A stretch of 64,000 bases of DNA from Streptomyces marincola (GCF_020410765.1 NZ_CP084541.1:124001-188000), one strand, 5' to 3'; positions 16,866 to 25,979 are shown, counted from the stretch's first letter. Notes: generated from the letters alone by a model not told the origin. Numbers and translations: made by a program.

Positions 16866-17915
16866 ATGACTTCCGTACGCGCTTACACCGCCACTTCCGC
16901 CGCAGGACCGCTGGTCCCCGGAGTGATCGAGCGGCGCGACGTGGGCCCGAGGGACGTGCGCATCGACATCCACTGGGCCGGAATCTGCCACTCCGACATC
17001 CACACCGTCCGCGGCGACTGGGGTCCGGTGCCCTACCCGCTGACGGTCGGGCACGAGATCGCCGGCGTGGTCGCCGAGGTCGGCCCTGAGGTCACGCGGT
17101 ACCGGGTCGGCGACCGGGTGGGGGTCGGCTGCATGGTCGACTCCTGCCGGAAGTGCGACAACTGCCGCGCGGGCCGCGAGCAGTACTGCCTGGCGGGCTT
17201 CACCGACACCTACAACGGGACCGACCGCGACGGAAGCGTCACGCAGGGCGGTTACGCCACCGGGATCGTCGTGGACGAGCACTTCGTGCTGCGCGTCCCC
17301 GAGGCCATCCCGTTCGAGAAGGCCGCCCCGCTGCTGTGCGCCGGCATCACGACCTACTCGCCGCTGCGCCGCTGGAACGCCGGCCCGGGCACGAAGGTCG
17401 CGGTCGTCGGCATGGGCGGGCTCGGGCACATGGCGGTCAAGATCGCCCACGCCATGGGTGCCGAGGTGACGGTCCTCTCGCAGACCCTCGGCAAGCGCGA
17501 GGACGGGCTGCGCTTCGGCGCGGACCACTACTGGGCCACCAGCGACCCGGCGACGTTCAAGCAGCTGGCGAACACCTTCGACCTCATCGTCAACACCGTC
17601 AGCGCCCCGCTGGACCTGGACGCCTACCTGGCGCTGCTGTCGTTCGGCGGCACCATCGTCAGCGTCGGCGCCCCGCCGGAGGCCGTGCCTGTGACGTTGT
17701 TCACGCTGTTCGAGAACCAGCGGTCCTTCGCCGGTTCGAAGATCGGCGGCATCGCCGAGACCCAGGAGATGCTCGATTTCTGCGCAGAGCACGGCATAGC
17801 CCCCGAGGTCGAGATCATCCCGGCGGAGCGGATCAACGAGGCGTGGGAGCGGGTGCTGTCCTCCGACGTCCGCTACCGGTTCGTGATCGACGCCGCGACG
17901 CTCGACGCCGCCTGA
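16866..17915 (+). CDS. NAD(P)-dependent zinc alcohol dehydrogenase (YahK/CAD-like)
   Basis: A 349-residue member of the cinnamyl-alcohol-dehydrogenase branch. It has catalytic zinc motifs GICHSDIHTVRGDWG and VGHEIAGVV, four structural-zinc cysteines in SCRKCDNCRAGREQYC, and the cofactor motif VVGMGGLGHMAVK. These enzymes reduce a broad range of aldehydes with NADPH. The ATG at 16866 is chosen because AAGGA stands five bases upstream; the ATG at 16842 has no such site. An MmyB-type regulator follows 77 bases downstream on the same strand, a common pairing in streptomycetes, so the regulator may control this gene. Confidence 0.92.
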   Translation: MTSVRAYTATSAAGPLVPGVIERRDVGPRDVRIDIHWAGICHSDIHTVRGDWGPVPYPLTVGHEIAGVVAEVGPEVTRYRVGDRVGVGCMVDSCRKCDNCRAGREQYCLAGFTDTYNGTDRDGSVTQGGYATGIVVDEHFVLRVPEAIPFEKAAPLLCAGITTYSPLRRWNAGPGTKVAVVGMGGLGHMAVKIAHAMGAEVTVLSQTLGKREDGLRFGADHYWATSDPATFKQLANTFDLIVNTVSAPLDLDAYLALLSFGGTIVSVGAPPEAVPVTLFTLFENQRSFAGSKIGGIAETQEMLDFCAEHGIAPEVEIIPAERINEAWERVLSSDVRYRFVIDAATLDAA

Positions 17916-17925
17916 CGGCGGCCGG

Positions 17926-17954
17926 CCCCCGGGCGCGCCGCGGGCGCCCGGGGG
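17926..17954 (+). terminator. Hairpin after the alcohol dehydrogenase
   Basis: An 11-bp perfect stem (CCCCCGGGCGC / GCGCCCGGGGG) with a 7-base loop begins just after the stop codon. It may terminate or attenuate read-through into the regulator gene. Confidence 0.55.
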
Positions 17955-17992
17955 CACCCCGACCGACCGCGGACCGGATCTACGGTGGAGTC

Positions 17993-18913
17993 ATGAGCAC
18001 GAAGGATGAGGTGAGGGAGTTCCTGATCTCCCGCCGCGCGAACGTGTCCCCCGAGCAGGCGGGCCTCACCGGCGTCGGCGGGGAGCGGCGCGTCCCCGGG
18101 CTGCGCCGCGAGGAGGTGGCGATGATCGCCGGGGTGAGCCCGGACTACTACACGCGTCTTGAGCGCGGCAACATCCGCGGCGCCTCGGAGAGCGTGCTCA
18201 ACGCCATCGCGCGCGCCCTCCAGCTCAACGATGTGGAGCGCGAGTACCTGTTCGACCTGGCCCGCACCGCCCCGGCGCCCGCCAGGTCGCGCGGCGGGAA
18301 GCCCGCCCTGCGCTCGGTGCGGGCCTCGGTCCAGCGGGTGCTCGACAACCTGACGCTGCCGGCCCTCGTGCACAACGCGAACCAGGACCTGATCGCGGCC
18401 AACCTCATGGGCCGCGCCCTGTACGCGCCGCACTACGACACCCCGCACCAGCCGAACATCGCCCGTTTCGTCTTCCTCGACCCCCGCGCCCCTGACTACT
18501 ACGTCGACTGGCCGCTGGCCCGCCGCACCACGGCGGCGATCATGCGCCTTGAGGCCGGGCGCGACCCGCTGAACGGCGAGCTGACCGCGCTCATCGGGGA
18601 GCTGTCCACCCGCAGTCCGCTGTTCCGCACGGACTGGGCCGGCCACGACGTGCACTCCCACCGCACCGGAGTGAAGTCGTTCCGGCACCCCGAGGTCGGT
18701 GTCCTCGACGTGTCGTTCGACGTGTTCGAGATGCCGGGCGAGGCGGGCTTGCAGATCGTGACCTACAGCCCCGCCCCGGGAACGCGGTCCGCGGACGCGT
18801 TCGCGCTGCTGGCGTCCTGGGCCGCGACCCAGGGGCCGGACAGCCGGCGGCCGGGCGATGGCCCCGAGGGCCGGAAGGCCCGCCAGGACGAGGCGCCCCG
18901 CCCGGCCCGGTGA
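17993..18913 (+). CDS. XRE-family regulator with MmyB-like ligand-binding domain
   Basis: A 306-residue regulator. The N-terminal helix-turn-helix (about 5-85) includes LRREEVAMIAGVSPDYYTRL and ERGNIRGASESVLNAIARAL. The C-terminal MmyB-like PAS-type domain (about 105-280) has the family pattern NANQDLIAANLMGRALYAPH, RFVFLDPRAPDYYVDWPLAR and KSFRHPEVGVLDVSFDVFEM. MmyB relatives bind fatty-acid-like ligands and usually control a neighbouring oxidoreductase, here the alcohol dehydrogenase just upstream. The ATG has GGTGGAG upstream. The last 25 residues are charged and look disordered. Confidence 0.92.
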   Translation: MSTKDEVREFLISRRANVSPEQAGLTGVGGERRVPGLRREEVAMIAGVSPDYYTRLERGNIRGASESVLNAIARALQLNDVEREYLFDLARTAPAPARSRGGKPALRSVRASVQRVLDNLTLPALVHNANQDLIAANLMGRALYAPHYDTPHQPNIARFVFLDPRAPDYYVDWPLARRTTAAIMRLEAGRDPLNGELTALIGELSTRSPLFRTDWAGHDVHSHRTGVKSFRHPEVGVLDVSFDVFEMPGEAGLQIVTYSPAPGTRSADAFALLASWAATQGPDSRRPGDGPEGRKARQDEAPRPAR

Positions 18914-18924
18914 CGCCCGGCGCC

Positions 18925-18960
18925 GGGAGGGCGGACACGGTACCGCGTGTCCGCCCTCCC
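18925..18960. terminator. Strong bidirectional hairpin terminator
   Basis: A 15-bp perfect stem (GGGAGGGCGGACACG and its complement) with a 6-base loop lies between the convergent regulator gene and the 997-residue secreted protein. Confidence 0.75.
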
Positions 18961-18997
18961 GCTGCTCACCCTCCGGCGCGTGCGCCGCGCGCCGCCG

Positions 18998-21991
18998 TCA
19001 CAGGTCCCTCACCCGCACATCGCGGAACCAGACGTCGGAACCGGTGTGGTGGTTCTGCAACCCGACGCGTCCCGAGCCGAGGTCCCGGTCGGGGTCGGCG
19101 CCCTCGGTGTCGAACTCGTTGATCAGCACGTCGTTGAGGTACACCCTGACGCGCAGGTCCTCGACCTCGATCGCGTAGCTGTTCCACTCCCCCGGCGGGT
19201 TCAGCGCCGCGTCCCTGGCCGCGATGTCGGCGCCCTGGAAGTCGTAGATCGCGCCGGTCGTGCGCTCGGGCTCGTCCGTCGCGTCGATCTGCACCTCGAA
19301 CCCCCGGTTGCGCGCCTCGGGGTCGCCGGCCGGGTCCGGCAGGCCGATGTGCACGCCGGAGTTGTCGTCCCCGGCCATCTTCCAGTCCAGTTCGAGACGG
19401 TAGTCGGTCAGTTCCTCCGGGTGGGTGATCAGCCCGAGTCCGCCGACGGACCGCATGGTGCAGTCGGCCTGGAGGATGAAGTCACCGGGAGCGGCCATCT
19501 CCCAGTCGGCGAACGTCTCCTGGGTGCCGTCGAACAGCACGCGGTAGCCCTCGTCCGGCCGGGCGGGGGCGCAGGGCTCCTGCTGGACGCGCAGGTGGTC
19601 CCAGTTCAGATGCCGGTCGTCGTCCTCCCCCGCGGAGAGGGTGATGGTGTTCGTCCCCGCGCGCAGTTCGAGCCGCTCGACATGATCGGCCCATGTCTGC
19701 CAGGTCCCGGTGCTCTCGAACGCCAGCTGCCCCTTGTCCTCGCCGTTGACGCCGAGCGAGATCGTCTTGGTGCCGGCGTACGGGTGGGGGCCGTTGGAAT
19801 AGCGGAAGGTCACCGGGTAGGTGCCGGCCTCATCGACGCGCACGTCCCAGGTCAGCTCCGCGCCGACGTCGCCGAACCCGTCCACGTAGCCCCCGCCCGT
19901 GTAGTGCGCGTGCTCGTCGTCGATGTCCGCGGAGCCGCGCAGCTCCCCGTCCTCGGCCTCGTACGTGCCGGTCTCGTTGGGCGGCTCGACCCAGCCGGGG
20001 ATCTGGTGAACGGTGTACCAGGCCTCGGTGCTCCACAGCGGGGTGCCGTCGGCGGACTCGAACGGCCGCGGCGAGCGCACGTGCACGACCCGGTCCTCGC
20101 GCAGCCCCGGGATGTCCAGGCTCACCGTGCGCCCGTCGGCGGAGACCGAGGCATCCGCGACGGCCAGGACCTCCTCGTTCTTCTTCTCCCCGCCGTACTG
20201 CGAGGTCGGGGTGTACGACCACTGCTCCACCGCGTACCGCTCGCTCGCGTTCTCGATCACGTCCGCCGCGACCGGCTTGGTGTACGTGATGTCGAACCCG
20301 GTCCCCGTGACCTCCATCGACAGGATGTCCATGGCGTCCTCGGACGTGGGCGTCAGCTTCTGGAGCCCGTAGGGGACCTTGCCCGGCTGCTCCCAGTTGC
20401 CGCCACCGCCGATGCCGCCTGTGTAGAACGAGCCGTCCGGGCCGATCGCGAGACGGCTGACGCCCGATTCGAGCCCCTGGGTCATCCGGAAGACCGCGCC
20501 CTGCCGCTGCCCTTCGACCTCCTCAAGGAACGCCCGCTGGATGCCGCCGTAGGTGACGTCGCCGAAGACCAGCTGCCCCTCGAACACGCCCTCCTCGACC
20601 AGCACCGGATTGGTCGGCGAGTTCGCTATCTCGCCGTGCGGCAGCCACAGCACCGGCTCGGTGACCGGCTGGTCGTCGAACGGCCCCGGCGGGTTCGTGT
20701 AGTGGTTGTAGAACGCCCCCTCCTCGATCGCGACCAGCTTCGACGAGGGCAGCCAGTCGCCCTGGTTGTCCGTCACGAAGATGTCGCCGCCGGGCCCCCA
20801 GCCGATGCCGTTCGGGGTGCGCAGGCCGCCGGCGACGTAGTCGAGCGCGCCGGTCTCCTTGTCGATCCGGACCGAGGTGCCGCGGTTCTCGGCGGGCTGG
20901 GGGACCTGGGTCTTGCCGCCCGGGGTGATGGCCACCGACAGGTTCAGGTAGTAGTGGTCCTCGTCGGCCAGGAGACCGAACCCGAACTCGTGGTAGGTAC
21001 CGCCGTTGGGCCAGGTCGCGATGGTTTCCTTGGCCTCGTAGAAGCCGTCGCCTTCGGCGTCGACCAGCCTGCTGAGCTGGTGCTTCTCCGCGACGATCAC
21101 CTCGCCGTCCTCGACGAGCACGCCCTGCGGCTCGTTCATGTCCCTCGCGACGACCTCGGTGGTGACCCTCCCGGGTCCCGCGTCCTCTCCGAGGGTGCCG
21201 TCGACGACCTCGACGGCGCCGTCGAAGGTCTCCCTGCCCGCCCAGGTGGTGATGACCATGCGGCCGTCGTCGAACCAGTCCATGCCGGTGACCTTCGGCT
21301 CGAACCCCTCGGGCCGCAGGTCGGTCAGCGTGTAGTTCGGGTGGACCCCGGCGAGCGGCGCCCCGTCCCCCGGGCTCGCGTCGGCGTCCTCGCAGGTCTT
21401 CACCCCGGGCGAGGTCACGCGGGTGACGCCGGCGTCGGTGGTCAGCGCGGACTCGGGCACGAGCCCGAACGCGTCCGCGCCCGGCGGCCTCCACTCCAGG
21501 CGCAGCGCCTTGTCGTAGGCGCCCTGGAAGTAGTCTATGCGCAGGGCGTGGGCGCCCGCGGTCAGCTCGGCCGAGCCGTCGGCCGCCGTCGGCGGCTGGC
21601 GCCGGTCGTTCTCGATGATCTCCTCGCCGTCGAGGCGCAGCCGGGAGCCGTCGTCACTGATGAGGCGGAAGTGGTAGGTGCCGTCCTCGGGCACGTGGAG
21701 ATGGCCGATCACATGGCCCATGAAGTTGTTGGCGATGCCGCCGAAATCCTCGTTCGACGTCCAGTCGACGGTCGGCCGCAGGACATCGATGTTCGGCGTC
21801 TGCCCCTCGGTCAGGGTGCAGATCTCCTCCGGCTCGAATCCGACGTCGAAGACCCGGAGTGTGACGCCCGGCTCCTGGGGCGGCAGGTCGTCCCGCGACG
21901 CGGCCTCGGCCGCGGCCACCGGTAAGATCAGCGCGCCGACCAGGGCGACCCCCAGGGTCGCCGCCGTATGGCGACGTGGCCTTGCATGCAT
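18998..21991 (-). CDS. Secreted PA14 / beta-propeller dehydrogenase-like / CBM / DUF1080 multidomain protein
   Basis: A 997-residue exported protein. Domains in order: signal peptide (1-29, ending VAAAEA); a PA14 lectin-like domain (about 40-170; DDGSRLRLDGEEI, LRIDYFQGAYDKALRLEW); a six-bladed propeller of the glucose/sorbosone-dehydrogenase kind (about 210-590; NGIGWGPGGDIFVTDNQGDW); an Ig-like stretch (590-690); a CBM6/35-like module (about 700-825; YEAEDGELRG, RLELRAGTNTITL); and a C-terminal DUF1080 (3-keto-disaccharide hydrolase-like) domain (about 835-995; LFDGTQETFADWEM, HIGLPDPAGD, GEWNSYAIEVED). It probably binds and modifies a plant or fungal glycan outside the cell. AAGGAG lies nine bases before the ATG. 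Codon 23, in the signal peptide, is the rare TTA. Confidence 0.88.
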   Translation of the reverse strand: MHARPRRHTAATLGVALVGALILPVAAAEAASRDDLPPQEPGVTLRVFDVGFEPEEICTLTEGQTPNIDVLRPTVDWTSNEDFGGIANNFMGHVIGHLHVPEDGTYHFRLISDDGSRLRLDGEEIIENDRRQPPTAADGSAELTAGAHALRIDYFQGAYDKALRLEWRPPGADAFGLVPESALTTDAGVTRVTSPGVKTCEDADASPGDGAPLAGVHPNYTLTDLRPEGFEPKVTGMDWFDDGRMVITTWAGRETFDGAVEVVDGTLGEDAGPGRVTTEVVARDMNEPQGVLVEDGEVIVAEKHQLSRLVDAEGDGFYEAKETIATWPNGGTYHEFGFGLLADEDHYYLNLSVAITPGGKTQVPQPAENRGTSVRIDKETGALDYVAGGLRTPNGIGWGPGGDIFVTDNQGDWLPSSKLVAIEEGAFYNHYTNPPGPFDDQPVTEPVLWLPHGEIANSPTNPVLVEEGVFEGQLVFGDVTYGGIQRAFLEEVEGQRQGAVFRMTQGLESGVSRLAIGPDGSFYTGGIGGGGNWEQPGKVPYGLQKLTPTSEDAMDILSMEVTGTGFDITYTKPVAADVIENASERYAVEQWSYTPTSQYGGEKKNEEVLAVADASVSADGRTVSLDIPGLREDRVVHVRSPRPFESADGTPLWSTEAWYTVHQIPGWVEPPNETGTYEAEDGELRGSADIDDEHAHYTGGGYVDGFGDVGAELTWDVRVDEAGTYPVTFRYSNGPHPYAGTKTISLGVNGEDKGQLAFESTGTWQTWADHVERLELRAGTNTITLSAGEDDDRHLNWDHLRVQQEPCAPARPDEGYRVLFDGTQETFADWEMAAPGDFILQADCTMRSVGGLGLITHPEELTDYRLELDWKMAGDDNSGVHIGLPDPAGDPEARNRGFEVQIDATDEPERTTGAIYDFQGADIAARDAALNPPGEWNSYAIEVEDLRVRVYLNDVLINEFDTEGADPDRDLGSGRVGLQNHHTGSDVWFRDVRVRDL

Positions 21992-22518
21992 GGAACCGAC
22001 TCCTTCGCGCGGCTCGGGGCAATTCCGTTCTTCGTGCGGTGCGCGTTTCGCCGGGGGCGGGCAGGACGCCGTTCCACGGGCGTGCGGATTGCCGTTTCCC
22101 GGCGTGGGACCTCACGTCCCGGCGGCGTGGCGAGGCTCGGGCGAACCCGGAAAAAGGGGAAATACGGCAGGGGGAACCACGCCATGGGCCACCGCTGCCG
22201 CGCGGCGGACTCCGCCCTTCTCGAACGTTTCCTGGTGCCCGACTCGCGATCGCACGGCGGCCGGGCATAAACGTTGTCTTTTGCAGGGAAATTAGGGTTT
22301 CCGTGGATTCCTGTCAACACGGCGAGCGACGCGAAAGACGAAACGCGTTGCGACAATCCACTGGAGAACCCCCCATACCGGCACGGGCCGCCGACCCATG
22401 CGCCCGCCCGCACGAGGCCGCACGTCCACCGCGCCGCGCCGGTGTGACTTATCACCTGCGCGGGTGGCGCGGCCGACGGGCCCGGCCGGACGCGGCCGCG
22501 TTGCGCTACAAGGGCTCC
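21992..22518. other. Intergenic region upstream of two divergent genes
   Basis: This stretch is locally AT-richer (for example around 22260-22345) and probably carries the promoter of the large secreted protein and one for the MaoC-like gene. I see no gene with a credible start and coding bias, and no clear operator. Confidence 0.35.
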
Positions 22519-22638
22519 ATGACGACAAGGCGCCGGTTCCGCGCCGCGGTGGCCACCGCGTCCGCCGTTCGTGCTTTCCGCACGGCCGCGCCGGGGGCCG
22601 CGCGCACGGACCCGGGGCGCCGGGAGGGAGACCGGTGA
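22519..22638 (+). CDS. Possible 39-residue leader ORF
   Basis: A short frame beginning MTTRRRFRAAVATASAV with AAGGG five bases upstream. Its TGA overlaps the GTG start of the MaoC-like gene by four bases (GTGA), which could couple translation. There is no recognisable domain. Such overlaps arise easily by chance in high-GC DNA, so this is a weak call. Confidence 0.2.
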   Translation: MTTRRRFRAAVATASAVRAFRTAAPGAARTDPGRREGDR

Positions 22639-23111
22639 CGGGATTCGGCAGGTATTTCGAGGAATTTGAGGTCGGCGCGGTCTACCGGCACTGGCCGGGG
22701 AAAACGGTGACCGAATACGACCACCACTTGTTCTCCCTGCTCACCATGGTGCGGCATCCCCTGCACACCGACGCCCACTACGCCAGGACCGCAACGCGCC
22801 ACGGGCAGCCGCTGGTGATCGGGAGTTACCTCTTCTCGCTGCTGCTCGGGCTGTCGGAGGCGGACGTGGCCGGGCGCGCCCTCACCCATCGCGGCTTCGA
22901 GCGGATCGAGCACCACGCGCCGGTCTTCCACGGCGACACGCTCTACGCGGAGAGCGAGGTGCTGGCGCTCTCCGACGTCCCCGGCCGCGCGGAGCGGGGG
23001 CAGGTGGCCGTGGAGACCCGTGGCCGCACCCAGGACGACACGCTGGTGATGACGTTCCGCCGCGACCTTGTCGTGCCCAGGCTGCCCGCCGCGCGCCGCG
23101 ATCGGCGGTGA
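22635..23111 (+). CDS. MaoC-like hot-dog dehydratase
   Basis: A 158-residue single hot-dog protein. The pattern GRYFEEFEVGAVYRHWPGKT, then VTEYDHHLFSLLT, HPLHTDAHYA and VIGSYLFSLLLG, is that of MaoC enoyl-CoA hydratases related to mesaconyl-CoA/beta-methylmalyl-CoA dehydratase. The histidine in the NPLHTDxxYA-like motif and the upstream acidic residue form the hydratase site. A purine-rich GGGAGGGAG ribosome-binding site stands four bases before the GTG. No other acyl-CoA gene is adjacent, so the substrate is unknown; it converges on the deacetylase gene. Confidence 0.88.
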   Translation: MTGFGRYFEEFEVGAVYRHWPGKTVTEYDHHLFSLLTMVRHPLHTDAHYARTATRHGQPLVIGSYLFSLLLGLSEADVAGRALTHRGFERIEHHAPVFHGDTLYAESEVLALSDVPGRAERGQVAVETRGRTQDDTLVMTFRRDLVVPRLPAARRDRR

Positions 23112-23153
23112 CGGGCGCGCGAACGGCCGCCGTCGTGCTCGCGGCCCCGCCGG

Positions 23154-23867
23154 TCACAGCGGGGTGACGGCCACTCCGCGCCGGCGCAGCTGACCCAGCG
23201 CCACGTCGAGCGCGGCGACGGTCCGCGAACGCTCCCCGCCTCCGTCGTGGCACAGCACGATGTCGCCGTGCCGCGCCTTCAGAACGGCGCGCACGATGCG
23301 CGGCACCGGTGGCGAACGCCAGTCCTTGGGGTCCACGCTCCAGTCCACGGGCGTGAGCCCCTGGTCCCGCGCGGCGTCGAGCACGGTCCGCGACCAGCCC
23401 CCGGCGGGAGCGCGGAAATACACGGGCGTGCGCCCGGTCTCCCGCGCGACGACGTGCTGGGTACGCCGGATCTCCTCGTGGATCGCCTCGGCGGTGCGGG
23501 CGGCGAAGGGCTGCGGGTGGCTGTAGCTGTGGTTGCCGAGCGTGTGCCCCGCCCTCGCGATCCGCCGCAGCAACTCCGGGTGGCGGGCGGCTCGTTCGCC
23601 CACCACGAAGAACGTCGCCCGCACGTCGTGGGCGTGGAGCACGTCCAGCAGCCGCGGTGTCCACCGGGGGTCGGGGCCGTCGTCCACGGTCAGCGCCACC
23701 CGGCACGGCGCGTTCCCTCCCCGCGCCCCGGCCGGGACGCGGAACAGCGGCCCCGGCGCCAGCAGGGGGCGCGCAGGCGTCCGGCCCCCGCCGGCCCGCC
23801 AGGACTCCACGCGGCGCACCAGGCTCCAGGCCGCCTGGCCGATGTGGGCGCGTACGGCGTCAGACAC
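23154..23867 (-). CDS. NodB-type polysaccharide deacetylase
   Basis: A 237-residue carbohydrate esterase family 4 protein. Motif 1 is LTVDDGPDPRW, motif 2 GNHSYSHP (the HxxxH metal ligands), motif 3 RAPAGGWS and the late motif VLCHDGGGERS. It would remove N- or O-acetyl groups from a sugar. There is no obvious signal peptide, so it may act on a cytoplasmic or membrane-face lipid-linked sugar rather than on a wall polymer. The GTG start lies inside the 3' end of the upstream glycosyltransferase gene (8-base overlap), so the two are coupled. Confidence 0.88.
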   Translation of the reverse strand: MSDAVRAHIGQAAWSLVRRVESWRAGGGRTPARPLLAPGPLFRVPAGARGGNAPCRVALTVDDGPDPRWTPRLLDVLHAHDVRATFFVVGERAARHPELLRRIARAGHTLGNHSYSHPQPFAARTAEAIHEEIRRTQHVVARETGRTPVYFRAPAGGWSRTVLDAARDQGLTPVDWSVDPKDWRSPPVPRIVRAVLKARHGDIVLCHDGGGERSRTVAALDVALGQLRRRGVAVTPL

Positions 23868-24921
23868 CGCTGCTCATCCCCTCGGTCCTGTGCCGCCGGT
23901 CGTGCGCCCCGCGTCCGAAGTCGCGGTCGAGCCGGGCGCGCGCCCACCCGGTCGCGGCCCCCAGGGCTATCTGGACGTTGACCAGCAGGTGCAGGCCGAC
24001 GAACAGGGGCAGGAACCGGGCCCCCCGCTTGCGGCGCACGAACCGGAGCAGCCCGGGGTCGGCGGCGGCGAACGCGACGGCGCCGGCCAGGGGAAGCAGC
24101 AGCAGCGCGGGGTGGAGCACGGCCAGGGGCGCGGTGGCCGCGGTGAAGAGGGCCGCCGCCACGCCGAGTTCGCTGTTGGCCCGCAGCGCGCCGGGGCGCC
24201 GGCGGTGCGCGGCGGCGAAGGGCAGCAGGTACTGGGCGCGGCGGAACTGCTCGCGCAGCATCCGGCCGAGCCGGTGCTCCTCGTCGTGTGCCGCCACGAT
24301 CCGGTCGGTGAGCCGAATGCCGTACCTGGCGGACAGCCGTTCGCTGTACTCCACGTCCTCGCTGTCGCGCAACGCCCGGTCGAACGGCCCGACGTCCTCG
24401 AACACGCGGCGCGGCAGGGCCGCGGCGGCGAAGTACGCCGTGGGCGTCGGGCCGACGCCCTTGAGCCGCCAGTAGTGCGCGTGCAGGGTGCGGTACCACT
24501 CCACCGGGCCGTCGTCCACCAGGGGTTCGGCGGCGATGATGCCGTGCACGCAGCCGAGCCCGGGGTCTTCGGAGAGCAGCGCGACGGCGTTCTCCAGGGA
24601 GTCGGGGGACAGCGCCTGGTCGGAGTCGAGGAAGAAGAGGATGTCGCCGCTCGCGGCGGCGGCCCCCCTGTTGCGGGCGGCGGAGACGCCTTCGTTGCGG
24701 TCGGCCCGCAGGACGCGGCAGCCGGCGCGCAGGGCCACTTCCACGGAGTTGTCGGTGCTCGCGTCGTCCGAGACGATCACCTCGTGCGGTGGGAGGGTCT
24801 GCGCGGCGAGCGAGGCCAGGCACAGCTGGAGCGTCCTGGCGTAGTTGTAGTTGGGGATGACGACGGAGACCCGGGCCTGGGAACGGGAGTTCCCCGCGGC
24901 GGGAACGGAGGACGCGGTCAT
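23860..24921 (-). CDS. GT2-family glycosyltransferase with C-terminal membrane helices
   Basis: A 353-residue enzyme. The N-terminal GT-A domain (about 17-240) starts VSVVIPNYNYARTLQLCLAS and shows DDASTDNS and FFLDSDQALSP (the DxD motif). The C-terminal 110 residues hold hydrophobic segments (LFTAATAPLAVLHPALLLLP, FLPLFVGLHLLVNVQIALG) that would anchor it in the membrane. This layout suits transfer to a polyprenyl-linked acceptor. It is a paralogue of the glycosyltransferase at 27.3-28.4 kb (same VVIPNYNY start and acidic motifs). GGAGG precedes the ATG, and the deacetylase follows with overlap. Confidence 0.9.
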   Translation of the reverse strand: MTASSVPAAGNSRSQARVSVVIPNYNYARTLQLCLASLAAQTLPPHEVIVSDDASTDNSVEVALRAGCRVLRADRNEGVSAARNRGAAAASGDILFFLDSDQALSPDSLENAVALLSEDPGLGCVHGIIAAEPLVDDGPVEWYRTLHAHYWRLKGVGPTPTAYFAAAALPRRVFEDVGPFDRALRDSEDVEYSERLSARYGIRLTDRIVAAHDEEHRLGRMLREQFRRAQYLLPFAAAHRRRPGALRANSELGVAAALFTAATAPLAVLHPALLLLPLAGAVAFAAADPGLLRFVRRKRGARFLPLFVGLHLLVNVQIALGAATGWARARLDRDFGRGAHDRRHRTEGMSSGV

Positions 24922-25025
24922 GGGTGACACCTCCGGGCGTGGCGCGGCCGGTGCGGCGCGGGCCGGCGGGGTACCGCCGGCCGGGCGCCGCTCACCGGCG
25001 CGGCCGGCGGTTGGATGGGTTCGGG

Positions 25026-25979
25026 TCAGACGGCCTCGTCGAGCACCTGACGCAGCTCCCTGGGCAGTTCCAGGTCGGCGGCGGCGAGGCATTCGTCGAG
25101 CTGGGCGACCGAGCTGACCCCGATGATCGGGACGACGGCGGGCTCGCCGCCTATCAGCCAGGCCAGGACCACCTGGACCGGCGACGCCCCGAGCTCGGCG
25201 GACACCTTGGCGAGCGCGCCCAGGCGGCGTTCTGTCCCCGGGTGGTCGTAGTGCTCGGGCAGCGGCTGGCCCGGGCGGCTGTAGGCGCCCCAGAGCAGCG
25301 TGGTGTAGGCGAAGAAGGTGAGCCCGTGGCTGTGCACGTAGTCGAGCAGGTCGTCCGTGGCGTGCACGTGCCCGCCCTCGGGCAGCGTGGTGCCGGGCCG
25401 GGGCCGCAGGTAGGACCAGCGCTGCTGCACCGCGGTGTACGGGGTCCACCCCCGCTGCTGTGCCAGCGACCGGGTCTCCGCGAGCCGCCAGGCGGCGTGG
25501 TTGCTCGCGCCCAGCGTGCGGGTCCTGCCGTCCGTCACCGCCTGGTGGAACGCGGCGATGGTCTCCTCGTCCGGGGTCGACCGGTCCTCGCGGTGCGCGT
25601 AGTAGAGGTCGAGGTGGTCGGTGCCCAGCCTGCGCAGGGTCCCTTCGAGTTCGGTCCTGATCACCTCGGGCGCGAGCCCTTCCGCCCCGCCGTCGGCCGC
25701 GGGTCCGGAACCGACCTTGGAGGCGATGGTCAGCCGGTCCCGGCCGCCGCGGTCCTTCAGCCAGCGGCCCAGCACGTTCTCGCTCTCGCCTCCCTCGCCG
25801 TTCGGCACCCAGAACGAGTAGCAGTTCGCGGTGTCGATGGTGGTCCCGCCCGCCTCGACGAAGCGGTCCAGGATGGCGAAGGACGTCTCCTCGTCCACGG
25901 TGGTGCCGAAGGGCATGGCGCCCAGGCACAGTGCGCTGACCCGGGTGCCTGAGGCCTCGTCCAGGGTTCGCTGCTGCAT
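25026..25979 (-). CDS. Aldo/keto reductase
   Basis: A 317-residue TIM-barrel NADPH oxidoreductase. The catalytic tetrad is visible: Asp and Tyr in DTANCYS, Lys in ASKVGS and His in YYAHREDRSTP. The ATG at 25979 has GGAGG four bases upstream; the GTG at 26000 is less likely. It shares strand with the glycosyltransferase and deacetylase and may begin a second transcription unit of the same pathway, since 218 bases separate it from the EEP gene. It could reduce a keto-sugar intermediate there, but the family is broad. Confidence 0.9.
   Translation of the reverse strand: MQQRTLDEASGTRVSALCLGAMPFGTTVDEETSFAILDRFVEAGGTTIDTANCYSFWVPNGEGGESENVLGRWLKDRGGRDRLTIASKVGSGPAADGGAEGLAPEVIRTELEGTLRRLGTDHLDLYYAHREDRSTPDEETIAAFHQAVTDGRTRTLGASNHAAWRLAETRSLAQQRGWTPYTAVQQRWSYLRPRPGTTLPEGGHVHATDDLLDYVHSHGLTFFAYTTLLWGAYSRPGQPLPEHYDHPGTERRLGALAKVSAELGASPVQVVLAWLIGGEPAVVPIIGVSSVAQLDECLAAADLELPRELRQVLDEAV

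Noticed and set aside
18947..21925. 992-codon plus-strand open frame
   Set aside because: It is antisense to the PA14/DUF1080 gene, has the Arg/Val/Leu-rich bias of a shadow frame and no domain.
23154..23867. Chitin or xylan deacetylase
   Set aside because: No signal peptide, and the gene overlaps a glycosyltransferase of a lipid-linked sugar cluster, so an extracellular polymer target is unlikely.
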